DNA of 64,000 nt from Strix aluco. Taxonomy: Eukaryota > Chordata > Aves > Strigiformes > Strigidae. Of this stretch, positions 1-12,545 are shown in pieces (the stretch's first letter is position 1; every line of letters begins with the position of its first letter). The notes under the pieces were generated by a model, which saw only the letters and a program-made list of their open reading frames with translations, ran no database searches and had not been told where the DNA came from. The stretch is from contig NC_133935.1 of NCBI RefSeq assembly GCF_031877795.1, forward strand, positions 86,372,748 to 86,436,747, given 5' to 3'. A program made the translations under genes and the position numbers.

Positions 1-468
1 TATTGGAATAAGCACAGAGAGGAGAAAAGACATTAGGATTTGATGTGGAATGGAGTAAGTCCCTGAAGATATCCAAATACAGAGACTTTACAATACTTCG
101 GTGGAGTCACTTCATTTCTGCTGTTACTTGAGCATGTAAAGCATGACAGAAGCTGAAAAACTGTGAGTGGAGAAAGAGTCTTTGGTTACAAAATTCATCA
201 GCAGCTCAGAAAGTATACATGTCAATCGTGGCTGCACTCTAGGTTTTTTTTAACCTGACCACTTGCTTATGGCTAGATTTCCTAAAGAACCCAGCTCCTG
301 AGCTGGCTGTAAATCAATTTTATTTGTTTATCTGTCACTCCTGTAAAATATGTTGAGGTTTTGTTAAACAAACAGACACTTGAAAATAGGGTATTTCTCA
401 GTTTTTAAGGAAAACTCACACTTTGTTGAAAATTATTTCTGATGAAAAATGTGCACTTTCAAAGAACC

Positions 469-581
469 CTCTTCTGTTTTTTGTTTTTTTCTTTTTTGTG
501 TTTTCTCTTTTCTCATCTTTTTTCTTTTCTCTTTTTTCTTTTTTCCTTTTCCTTTTCCCTTTTCTTTTTTTTTTTTTTCCC
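469..581 (+). repeat. Polypyrimidine tract (T-rich)
   Basis: About 113 bases of almost pure T and C, mostly T runs of 4-14 broken by single or double C. Frames reading Phe/Leu-rich (plus) or Lys/Arg-rich (minus) across it are low-complexity artefacts. Confidence 0.9.
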
Positions 582-906
582 TGCAAACTATTAACAGCAG
601 CAGAAATCAAAAAAACAAATCCAGAAACCTTCTATGGAAAAAGCATGAAGGCTCATGACTAAGCACTTAAATTAGGAGATTAGATTTCCTAAAGTGCCCA
701 GCCTGCAGGAGCACCCATTTTTATCAGGAAAACTACAGCCATCAGAAACTATTTCTGGCTTTATGTAGGGACTCATTCAAAACTCTCTGGAGTCTTTGCA
801 TTTGGCCCTCCCTTTGGGATGTAAGACAGTGTGGTGTGCTTTTGGGTGGTCAGTGTAGGGGCTCCATCACACAGGAATAACTGAAGTTCTTTACAAAGCA
901 ACTCCA

Positions 907-1093
907 ATCATAGAATCATAGAGTCATTTAGGTTGGAAAAGACCTTTATGATCATTGAGCCCAACCATAAACCTCACACTGCAAAGTTCACCACTAAACC
1001 ATGTCCCCAAGCACCACAGCTAAATGGCTTTTAAATACCTCCAGGGATGGTGACTCCACCACTTCCCTGGGCAGCCTGTTCCAATCCTACACC
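907..1093 (-). mobile_element. CR1 LINE fragment, 3' end
   Basis: The left edge holds the reverse complement of the CR1 tail octamers (atcatagaatcatagag), followed by the usual 3' UTR words (ttggaaaagacct, then gagcccaacc) and, further in, the complement of the end of the ORF2 region (gggatggtgactccaccact, ccctgggcagcctgttcc). It is a 5'-truncated copy of about 190 bases in minus orientation. The match is from recognition of the family, not alignment. Confidence 0.9.
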
Positions 1094-4000
1094 ATGGGCC
1101 AGAGAAGACGATACTGTCACCGTACTGCTGCAAACAGCAGTCCTGCCAACTGCAAAGCGTCGGGAGCCACTTTCCCACCTCCTCCCTTCTCACGAACAGT
1201 TTGGAGCTCAGCCACAGCCCTGGAAGAGGGCCCAGATATTTATGTTCCTGGACCTTGGCTCATGGCAGCCAGTGTTTGGTTTTGAAAACAACTGCTGATT
1301 AAACAGAAATCCCCTGCCGAACAAACAAAAAGAATCTTTTCTTCCCCATTTTTGCCCATCCAGTTATATGCCTGGGCTGGAACAGGACTGTTTTGCTGGA
1401 CAAATCTCTCCTCAGCAAATTTCAGCAGCGGATGCACTGCTTTGGCTCACACCTGCATTGATGTTCCCAGGGACTCAGAGTCTGCAGAAGCTGGGAGATA
1501 GTTTGGATGATGAGGGAGAAGGCTTTTCTCAAATGGTTAAACTAACACTCAGTAAAATTGATAGGTAAAATTCCAAATAATCTTCAGTGCTCTCCCTCAA
1601 CACTGCAGGGTTTGATTTTGGTCCCTAACAGCTTTGCTTGCAAAACAGTCTTCACTGGTGACAGCCATCGCTGTCCACAAATAGCTGTCTTACACAGCCC
1701 TTTAAAATGCTCTGTTTCCCCAAGATGCAGCGGTGATGTGACAACTCTGAAGCACTCCAACAAGCTGCCATTCTGACACCAAAATAGCTATGATTTGGCC
1801 TCCAAGAGACCACAAGCATTCTTTCCATCCCCAACACAATGCTTTGTTATCCCCGACTGGAGTCTGAGCCTTCACACAGGTTTTTCATTGTACTGCAAGC
1901 AACTGTACTGCTTTCAGCTTTGATGAAGACTCTATAGTCATGGTGCTGTGCATTCCCAAAACATTTATAAATTAAATAAAGCAGACAATATTTGGGTACA
2001 GAAGTCATGTGCCATTTTGAAGATAGGGTATGGCTGGAGTCTGGCAGTTCTTGCCCATGAGCTCATCCACAGTGTACTTGTTAAAATGGCCTTCCACATT
2101 TGGTGTGTTATGTGTCATAATCATGTTCTCACTGTTTCATACAAAAGCTATGCTCAAGTGGGAACAAAAACTAGCAAAAACTCACCTCCCAAATGAACTT
2201 CCAGTTGACATCATCTCCATGTATCTGGAGTATCCCCTTTGTGCGTGCAGAGCATCAGACTACGTGGGCCATGTTCCTCCCACCATGCTTTCTTGTGCTT
2301 GACTACAGATTAAATTTGTGTTACCAGGTTTCCTAGGTAAACTGTTGACATAAGAAAATCTGGGAGTTCTCAAGGGCCAGGCACTTCTGAAAATCTGAAT
2401 TCTCTGAAAATTTTGTACCATAATTTAGTCAAAGTGCTACAGGCACCTATGGCACACTCAGACCTTGTGCTGTCATCTTCTGAGCCCTTTCTCATCCACA
2501 GCTCCTCATGTTATCCCTTATAATAACACAAAATAAACCTGTCTGCAGAAAGTCAGTCCAAAGGTCCCCCCTCCAGTCCACTAGCTTGCTTCTAATGATG
2601 GGCAGATGCAGATACCTAGAAAGTATACGGAAACAGGCAATGAAAAATGATCCATTCCCCAACGTATCCATTCAAGATCCATTCTTCTCTCCATCATTGG
2701 CTGCACCTCTTCAGTGAGATGGCTCATGTGGTGGGTAGGTAGCTTCAAGGTAGGCTGTGTTCAAATATCTAACTCTGGTTCACATCAGCCTAGAAAATCT
2801 GGAGGAGACTGATGGCATTGCCTTAATGAAATTAAGTGTCCTTTGAAGAGGTGAAAATTGATTAAACTGGGTGAGTGTCCTGGGGAGAACCCTTTATTTA
2901 GAAAGCTCTGTCATCTCTAGACCCTGCTTTTGGACTAAGGTAACCCAGAGGATGTTCAAGTGGTCATCTGGAGAAAAGCTGATGTCAAATGTTGGGTCCA
3001 TGTGTCTGATGACTCTGAGTTCATAGGAGAATCTTTCCTATCCTCACTTCCACTTGGATGGAAACAGGAGTGCTTTGCAGCAGTTGATTCAAGAATCAGA
3101 ACATTCAAAAGCAACATGAAAGTCAGATATCAAAGGGGGGAAAAAAAAGGAAAAAAACGAAAACAGTTTGATGATGGGTTTTAGGGCAAGTCTTGCTCTA
3201 TTCAAAATCCAGCAGTGGAAACAGTTTGATCTCAAGAGTCACCAAGAAGTAGGAGGTAATTGAGATGGGTCTTGAGCCTGTAATTTTATTTTCTAAAAAA
3301 TATAGGAAATTTCAGACTACTTCTCTTATCTTAAACTGGGATGAAACTAGAAGCCATGCTCATGCACACATCTCAGTGGTGGAGAAGAGTCTCCTGCTGT
3401 TTTGCCTCTGAAGTTTCCACCATTTGGGTGAGCCCCAGGGGCCAGTGCAGGGTCACCCTCTTCCTTGCACTGCCTGCCCAAGAATTTCACCATGTAAATG
3501 ATCCAAAAGTAGGCACAAGCTAACCCTCACCCATTTTGAGCCTGAGTTTTAGGACAAAGAAAAGCATCTGCCTCAACATGCAAGCCCGTGATGTTGCCCC
3601 TAGTCAGATGACTATTGAACTGCCACGCCAGCATTTTTTACAGCAGTTTAAAACACTATCAAGGCAGCATCAAACTGCCTTTTACATCCAAACCCAAATG
3701 GCTATGGAATGAAGCCCAGAGTGAAATGCTAAATTGGATCCTATCAAATCAGCATCAGATCACACAGGCTAAGCGGTAATGAATGGCTTCTAACGATAGA
3801 GTTCATCATTATAAAGTAATGACAAAAGATACATAACCATTGAGGTCTCCAACAGTGCAACCAGCCGCCACCCATCACCTACCCCCTCTACTCTGTCTGT
3901 TGCCTGCTGATTTTTTCCTATTAGGGTGAAGCTTTTTTCTGGGGAGTGTTGTTCTCCCTTTAACTGGCAAAGGGTTTCAGGGCTCATTCAGGATAAATTA

Positions 4001-5770
4001 TTCAGTCTAAATGGAGATGCAATAAATCTTAAATGGCAAACAATAGATGATTCTCCCTTTAGACACACAGAGCCTACAAAACTAATCTCCTGCTAAGCAA
4101 TAGTATGTCCCACTACAGCTGCTGATGGCAAAATTTACAAGGGTAGCATTTGTTTCCTTATGTGCATCTATATTTAGATTGCCATAGGGCCTCCCCTTCC
4201 CACATCAACACAAGGCAACCCATCGCTGCATGTGTGAACTGGTCACCATGGGAGAGAGAGCGACAGAGAAATGGCTCACCAGCTCTCAGTTTGGAAAAGA
4301 CTCGGTCATGCAAACTTTTAGCTATTTCACTTGTTAAAACAAGGACACTTAAAAGTGGAAGAAAGGATAGAGCTGTTTATGTAAGTCAATTAGGATTAGC
4401 AGTCTCATGTATTGTTTTGCTCAGATTTAAGCCTCTCACATAGCTGGACTTGCACTTCTCTTTTTGGAAAGCATGGTCTTGGCATGAAATCTGAACTGTT
4501 TAAAGCAGACCCATCTGGAAGAAGGTGAAGCCTCAGACCCACCTACAGCACTCAAATCTCTGCTCCATCACCCAAGCTGGCTCCTCCTTTTTCCTCCAAC
4601 AGAACTCAAAGCATGGACTAAGCTTGTAGCATCTGTAGGGTGGTGCTGCTCCTTAAGGAAGAGAACCAGCTCAAAACACAGAAAATCCCCACCACGGATT
4701 TAGTGCCAGAATCCAGCTGAAATAACAGTGTGGCTAGCACAAGTTTCGGCCACCAAATGGAAATAGCTGTCAGTGGATTCCTCGGCAAGGCACATTTCCC
4801 CTGGCTGAGGACTTGGCCTTCTGTGTTTAAATCTTTCATCACATTGCACACCCACTCCTTCCTGCCATCTGCCAGGCGCGCCATGCCCCGGGCCAAGTCT
4901 GGTGCCGGCTGCTTTTCCCTGCGCAAGCCTCCCCAGCCCAGATATGCCCAAGTGCTTCTGCACACTCCAACTGCTCTTCTCAACCCAGAAAGGAGCCAAG
5001 TTGGGAGCTCTGCTGTCATTTCCCCTACCCCCACATCAGCTGTAGCTGGAGTGAGCAACTGCTTTGGCTTCTCTTTACCTTTCAGGGCCATCTGGACAAC
5101 CTCAGACCTTGTGCTAAGGGAAATGGAGGAGGGCCAACAGCACCTTCATGATGTCACCCAGGAAGCAAGTTATAGCCTGGAAGCAGGAGGTTTATGTACA
5201 TTCACAAAATACTCAGGGCTTCCTTGCACTCCTTTATGGCTGTGGAGTCCTCTGGGAATGGTATGGACTCCTAATGGATGCTGCATTAGCTAATCCAGTG
5301 ATTCAATTACTTCTAAATACTCTCTAGTGGCAGGGGCTAGTCTTCCTGCTCACTTACTGGAAATAGTTGCTCTTCCAGGGGGAGGGGAGAAGAGCTTCCA
5401 TTATAAGAAGCATCCCCCTCTCCTTTCTTTGCATTGTCTTTCCACAGGTAGCGCTCAGCCTCCAAGGATACAGATGGAGGCAGACAGACCTGAGACCCAA
5501 AACCCCTCTCCCCAGTGGGCCAGACACAAACCCTTTGTGGCTCCATTATCATATGAGCTGTATAAAGTAAGTCATACCAGCTCAGCACAACAATGTCCCA
5601 GTGACCACCAGGTTATGGGAGCTGGCCTGTATCCATCTAGTACAGGGTGAAGCCAAAGGTCCTGCTGACACTCAACTCCATAGACTTGTCAGTCTAGGAC
5701 CAGCATCCAGATGATATCAGGCATTGCCCCATCCATTTGCTACACCATCATCCTTCAGCTGAACATCCTT
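1094..5770. other. Gene-free stretch
   Basis: Unique DNA between two CR1 copies. The longest frames (4730-5293 plus, 187 codons; 4618-5091 minus, 157 codons) overlap one another, have no domain words and sit in a GC-richer patch where stops are rare; I take both as chance. A single GGCGCGCC site is near 4876. No repeats were recognised. Confidence 0.6.
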
Positions 5771-6286
5771 CAGCACTGTGTTCAGTTTTGGGCCCCTCAC
5801 TACAAGAAGGATATTAAGGTGCTGGAGCGTGTCCAGAGAAGGGCAACAAAGCTGGTGAAGGGTCTAGAGCACAAGTCTTATGAAGTGAGGTTGAGGGAAC
5901 TGGGGGGGTTTAGCCTGGAGAAAAAGAGGTTCAAGGGAGACCTTATCACTCTCTACAACTACCTGAAAGGAGGTTGTAGCGAGGTGGGTGTTGGTCTCAT
6001 CTCCAAAGTAACAAGCGATAGGACAAGAGTAAATGGCCTCAAGTTGCACCAGGGGAGGTTTAGATTGGATATGATGAAAAATTTCTTCCCTGAGAGGGTG
6101 GTTAAGCATTGGAACAGACTGCCCAGGAAAGTGGTGGAGTCACCATCCCTGGAGGTGTTTAGCAGATGTGTAGATGTGGCGCTTTGGGACATGGTTTAGT
6201 GGTGGACTTGGCAGTGTTAGGTTGATGGTTGGACTCAATAATCTTACAGTCTTTTCCAACCTAAATGATTCTGTGATACTATGATC
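5771..6286 (+). mobile_element. CR1 LINE fragment with an unbroken ORF2 C-terminal frame
   Basis: This plus-oriented CR1 copy begins inside the 3' part of the reverse-transcriptase ORF (words such as [11 protein letters not shown] and [11 protein letters not shown]). It continues through [20 protein letters not shown] to a stop at about 6199, then the short 3' UTR (gttggactcaataatctt) and the octamer tail near 6265-6286. It is 5'-truncated like most CR1 copies, so it lacks endonuclease and catalytic RT motifs and cannot move on its own. The frame stays open over roughly 140 codons, unlike the related copy at 63160-63871. Confidence 0.93.
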
Positions 6287-7111
6287 ACTAAAGGGGATGG
6301 CAAAAGTATGGGTACCAGGCTGGACAGACTCTAAATCAAGCAATCACTACATATTCTACTGCCCAAATTCATATTGCAGCTTTAATGGGGCATTTCTTCA
6401 TTTCCTACCCTGAGCTCTGCCTCTGTGGATGAATACACTTCAGTGGTGCATTTCAGTCATTGTCTTAGGCATGTGCATAGGTATCATTCGTATGTCATAC
6501 AGCAAATCCACGCTCTTTCAGATAGTGCTTTGCTGTATGGACAGAGCTTCATAAGCCTAAGAACAGCATTAGTCTTAGTTCTTGAAAGCACAGATGAGAT
6601 GAAAGACAAATTCAGCACGCTCAGAGGAATAAGAAGCTCGTGCCAGAGAAGAGCAGGTTTGATCCTATAATGAAGGAGGGCTGTAACCATCTTCATCTGG
6701 TAGATACACACATACAAAACACTGCTCCCCTCTGGAAAGTAATCAGCCAGACCACTGGGAGGGTCTGCTGTTAGTCTCAAGTGGGTTTTACATAATAATA
6801 CACTTTTTTTCTTAGAAACAGACAGAAAAATGAGGAAAGATTTGCACAGAATGGGAGTGCCAGGTACAATTCTTTTGATTTGTCAGGGATGAGCCATCAA
6901 AGAAGATCCACTTTTGGCTTTACTTTTACATTAGGATTGCTATATTCACTTTTGACCAGGGAAGTGCTAAAGCATCTACAAAAGACATTGTCTGCGTAGC
7001 CTTAAAAGGAAAAGATAAAATCTTACAAACTTCTACCAAAACCTTCATACGGCCAGAAACTGCAAGACAGACACTCATACATTGGTTCATAGCCTTGAAG
7101 AGCAGAAGAAA

Positions 7112-7205
7112 TCATATATATAAAAAATATATTTATATATTAAAAAGTATATAGAATACATATAACTAAAATACATATGTATGTATATACACAAATACAT
7201 ATGAA
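7112..7205 (+). repeat. AT-rich low-complexity tract
   Basis: Irregular TA and TATATAAA-like text (atatatataaaaaatatatt) with interspersed tacatatgtatgtatatac; partly self-complementary. Confidence 0.8.
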
Positions 7206-10200
7206 GTATCTCCAAATAAGTAACTCCCTGCTGTGGAGAAGAATTAGTGTTTGCAACATGCTGTTGCAGAGCATGAAGTCAAGTGATGTGGAACTGCATT
7301 AATTACAGTTTCACTCAGTGCTTGTCCCAGGCTTGGGCTCCCGGGGAGGAATTGCTATTTGCAAGTGGTTTAACACCCTGCTGCCACTGCTCCTGAGTTC
7401 CCAGCTCAGAGGGGCAGGAAAAGTGCTGTTCACAAGCAGTTCAGCTCACTGCTGCTGTAAAAAAGGGACAGCAGCGAGCATTTGCCTGAGTGACTTTCCC
7501 AGGAGAAAAGCATGATCAGGCAATTCAAATCCTGGCTAATCTTCCCATCCAAACAGCACAGGGATGAAGTTCAAGACTCTGCCCTTCACAGCTGGTCCAG
7601 TACTTTCAGAAGCCTCAAGCTTAGATGCTAGACTCAAGTTGCAAGAGAATAAAAGATGCCCTTTGTGTGAGGACAACACCCAGGCTTGTTTTAGAGGAAA
7701 GTTCATGCCAAAGGATGTCTCCAGCAGACTGTTTGGATGGAGCCATCCTGTTTTGCGGGAGAACACAGTTTCGGTATGTAGATGAGATCTGTGCTGAGAT
7801 GTGTGATGGGCCACCTGGTCTCATGACCAAAGAGCTTGGTCCGGTTTACTGAGATATATCCATTGCATGGTCCTGCTAGATCATTTCTTCTGGAATGGGT
7901 GGGATTTCCACGGCCCTTGGGGCCAGTGCTACCTTGCCAGTGTTGCCCACACTGATTTGCTTAGAAGGTGGGTGCAGTTTAAGGAAAGAAAACAAGGCAC
8001 GCAGTTGTAAAAGTCCTTGTTTAGTTTTAGCTAAAACATGACTCCTTCACCATTATCTTTAGGGGAAGCCCTTAGGCTAAATCCTTCAGTCATAGGTGGG
8101 ACACAGGTAACCTGGAGAGAGTGGAGGATAAGGAGGTATAGGGAGAAAGCCTGCATAAATTGCAATTCAGGACAGGCAGAAGATATCATAAATTCAAGGA
8201 GACAGAATCAAAGAGATCCAGCCTGAAATTCAGATATAATAATAAATTTTCTTTGCATTGTAGAAGAACTAGTTTAGAGAAAGGAAATTATGAATGAGGA
8301 GGGATTGGGATATGGAGTCGCTTTGGAAGGTGGAACAACTAAAGTATGAAGTAACTTTGTTCCTCTGATCTGGGAGGTGCAGAGGTCCTGCCATTCATTG
8401 CCTTCATAGGTCTGCACACAACCACCTGGTTGTGGAGACCACTCAGCCACAGGGCCAGGCAACCAGGTGATGGTCATGTCAGACTATATTTAAGCCACCT
8501 ACGCTTGTGTGCAGGTTTCATTTAGGGCTGTACCATGGTGTTTCAGTTCAAGAGTGATTCTGATTTCCTGCTATCCAAGGCTGTCAGATCATCACCTCCT
8601 ACTGTCTATGTAGCGAGGTGAGCAGGCTGTCTGAGAAACCCCTTAACACACACACCGAGACATGAAACCTACCTCCCTTCTTCAACTATGGGGAATCTAG
8701 ATGTGGTGCTTCTACACAACACATGCTCTGAGCTGCCCATGACCACGGGGAAGCCTGCTGTGTACTGCAGTTGATATCTAAGTCGTTCTTGGAAATCGTA
8801 ATGTGGATATGGCCTGCATTTGAGAAAATCCTGGACAAACAAAATTTGCTGTCCCCAGTCCACAGCCACAACGTACTTCTTAACCCTCCAGAACAAACCT
8901 CAGGCATTTAGGAAGAGCCATAGAGTGTGACAGGAGGACTAAGGGCATTTCCTAGCACTATTTGTGCACCCTGTTGATGGCAATGATGGAGTTAATATAG
9001 CTCCCATCTACATGTTGAGCAGGCAGCTTGCCAGAGGCTTGAAGTCTGGTAAATAAGCAGACACATCTTGGCTCACTGGGAACAGATTGTTAACTCAGTT
9101 CAGCTCGGGGTGAGACGCACCACTGAGCGGCTGTCATTAGCGGAGAGGATTCGGTGGACACGACTGCATGTCACTGTCACAGCTGGAGCTGCACGGGACT
9201 GGAGACCTGGTAAGAGGAAATGGGTTTGGATCTCGACCAAGTCTTGCAGTCCTTGCTCCACCAGCACTCCCATTCCTCGTCTCAGTGTAACCTGCTGTTC
9301 AGTGGGTGTTTCATGTTTCTCCCCTGGCAACCAGCCTACGAGCATGCAAGACTGCTGCAGCTATAGTTAAGTTTCCCAAATCAGTCCTGAGATCTTCCCT
9401 TCGTGCCAATCCCAATGCAAGGACCACCGGGTTTGTTAGTATGGATAACTTACCTGAGATTCTGCAGAGCCCTGGTGGCAAACGGGGCAGGCATCACCAT
9501 CCTGGTGGACACACTATGGCAGAGACAACATACTGGATGCAAAACCAGTTTAGTTCACCTAGGGACACTGACGGAGAACTGAAATCTTGTAAGAGTCTAG
9601 GTGGGGGTAAGGTGGGCACACCAACCATCCCCTCTCCAGGAAGCCACCTCACCCAAAAGACCATGGCTGCTAGCAGTCGTGCGACTGAGCACCTCTGTCT
9701 ACCCAAGGGGCATTTCCTCAAGACAATGGACAAGGTCTACGAAGGAACCAGCTTCTCCAGTATTCTTTCTGGGACCAAACCATCAACTGGGCTTCAGTTA
9801 GTAAAACCATATCATCAAATCCCCTTCTAAAACCTGCCAAACCAGAAAATACAGCTATGAGGAAACCTGTGCACCACAAGGGCAAATTCTGGAACATGAT
9901 CCATTTAGGGGAAAAAACAGCAACTCCACAGCTCACCCTGTGCTGTTCCCTCGAGCTGAGCTCAGACACAGAATTATGGACCTATTATCTGGGCTAAAGG
10001 AAAAATCCATCAGAAGTCATCGGTATAGGGCACGCAGTGCACATTGGAGCAGTTTCAGTTCAGTCCAGCAGAAGCCGGCGGGGACTCCATCTGCTCCAGC
10101 CAGCTTGTCGCAATGCCACGCTTGCATTTTATTTGTGCGTCCTCGGTGCAATTATGAGGATCTACATGGGAACTTTCTCTCCATCCCCTGTTTGCTCTCA

Positions 10201-12394
10201 GCATGCAGCAAATTCAAAGCTGCGCTTCCAACATCACAGGGCGTTAGAACAGAATTGGTCGCAGTGTCACGAAATCAGCTGGAAAGTTTGCAGAGCCGCA
10301 GCAAGGCAGGCAGGCTCATTTTTCTCAGTTGATAAAAAGCCTGAAGAGCATTTTTATTAAATCCATTGAGGGAAACCCCAGGATCAGTGACAGAAGGGGA
10401 CAAGGGGTTGTTATGGAGAAAAATCCTCTCTTAAACCACACAGAAATCTTAGAGAGAGGCTCAGCAGAGGCACAGTGAATTATGAAAAATTATCAACAAC
10501 TTCTAAAAATGAAATGACCACAGCACTGTAACAAACCAGCTCCGAAAAATACACACTAAAACCCCACTAGGAGATGGAATCCAAACTGTGTAACGATACA
10601 ACTTTATCACAGCCTGTATAGCGATCAGCAAACAAGCCTTCCTATAGCTCAAACTGCAGAGCTTTTGGGGTAGAAAGGTTGGGAATTTCATCTCTGCCAA
10701 GCTGTGAGCAGCTATGGTGCATGGCAGAGAAACAACTGTAATGAAAGCTTTCTAGGGCAGGATCTGTCTCATATCACACTGGCTACTTGGCTGGTGCTTA
10801 AATAATATAATGAGAAACTGAAATATGGGGCAAGTCCTTTTGCAGGCAGACAGCTGCCTCTTGCCCACTAAACCCAAGCCAGACCCCACCAGATTTATAC
10901 TCAGCAGCCAGCCACCAAGCAGGTGCTTGTGAAAAACATCTCTGTGATGTAGGAGACAGCTTTGAAGCCCTGTCCTGTATCTTGAATCCTTGCTCTGAAA
11001 CCACCCCATTCCATATCCCTTGCTTACTGATCCAGCCTTCTTCTGTTCCTTAGGGATTCAGCTGTGCCTGCTGCTTTCCAGACTCTGCCTTGATGTGGTG
11101 CCTGATGCCAACTTCTGCCCTTTCCCTGCTCCTTGATTTTGGTGCCTGCTGTCTCCACAGTTTTGTTACCTTCCATCCAACTCTAACCACATGCCTGTTT
11201 GCCCTTTGAGTAGCCACACTCATGCTATGGGGACCTCCTGTTTGGAGAAAAGCTAGCTTGGCTTCCAATAACTCACACTGTAACAGATTGAAAATCAAGG
11301 TGTACTCTTTCCATTGCAGCATTTGTTTTTGCAAGCTTACGTCTACATCGAATGCAAAATTTGATAGCAACTTGGCAAAAGAATGATGGTTTACCATCAG
11401 AGAAACTAAATGCAAGTTGGCCAAGTGACTTACCCCTAGGGAGTTTCCATGAAGGAAGCTTTCACCACCGTGGAGGATTTCTGTGGCAGATGCTCAGTGG
11501 AGTTGATTAGACAGAAATAATCTCTCACTTTCAGACCAGCCCCAGCCCTCCCTCTCAATTCAGGTGGAGAAAGGGTCTGAAGAGAGAAATCTTTCTCCTT
11601 TTCAAGTGCTTCCTCCTCCACGCTACAAAGTGTTGTTCCCACCCTCGTATGGTCTGTGCAAAGTGGGAAAATGCAGCACATCAAACTTTCCCTAGGAAGC
11701 AGACTCCCAAGGAACAAGTGATACAATTTTCTGCAAGTGAACTTTAAAGAGGAGGAAGCCTTTGTTTCTTAGATCCTTTTAGGTGCTGATCAATAATGAA
11801 GCTTCAAACCTCCACAAACACGCCTTTTCCTGCAGTCAGACCAAACTGCGAGGCTGCCTTTGCTCCTTCTGATGATGGGCAGCCTTTCTTCCAGCCCTGC
11901 TTCACCACCTCTCCCGGAGGGTCTGCCATCAGAGGAGGACCCAGGGTCTGCACATTCAGTATTCAAGCCAGCAATCAGCTACGACATCTACAGAGCCAAT
12001 TAGTAAGAAGGGACGGCTGCCGTGGGAGCAGTGACCGATCCGACTTCCCGGGGTGGGCGAGCAGAGAGGGTGACATCTTAGTGACATGGGGCAACCCATC
12101 TCAATCCCAGTTGCATGTTCATCTCATTCATAATGCAGCTGGGCCATTCACTGCTTTTCCCTGTTGCTTTCGATACCGGATGAACAGGAAAATCACTGAT
12201 CATTAGCAACAACAGACAGAAGGATCCCAGGGGCAAACTTTATATTGTATTCATAAAATCAACTCTCCTCTCAGGCAGTCTGTCTCCCTGTGGCAGGCCT
12301 GCTCCACAGAGCATCTTTAAAAATACAGTTTTTATTTCAGTAGTGCCAAAAACCAAGGACTTCTTATGCCAGACACAACACGATTAAGTAGATA

Positions 12395-12545
12395 ATCTCT
12401 GCTCTGTAGAGCTTAAAATTCAAATAGTCAAGACAATGTGTAAAAGGAACAAGGAGCATAGGGAGGTGAGCTGACTTTCCAAAATCACACTGGAAATTAG
12501 TTTCAGGGCTGAGAATACCACTGTGGTCTCCAACCAGAGGCAGGA
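12395..12545 (+). repeat. Probable ancient amniote SINE relic (MIR/CORE-like)
   Basis: The order of words (tagagcttaaaattcaaata, tcaagacaatgtgta, gggaggtgagctgactttcc, aaaatcacact, ggctgagaatacca) parallels the common ancient repeat whose intact form runs through 'gagcttacaatctaa' and 'gtgacttgcccaaggtcaca'. It is strongly diverged, so the assignment rests on word order. Confidence 0.45.

Noticed and set aside
416..662. Lys/Arg-rich and Phe-rich frames at the left end
   Set aside because: Direct translations of the polypyrimidine tract at 469-581.
4618..5293. Overlapping 187-codon plus and 157-codon minus frames
   Set aside because: Mutual overlap in a locally GC-rich patch, with no recognisable family and no convincing splice sites.
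9451..9733. Strong CAG-GTAAGT donor on the minus strand near 9452 with an open frame upstream
   Set aside because: No pyrimidine-tract acceptor at a sensible distance and no domain in the frame; isolated donors are frequent by chance.
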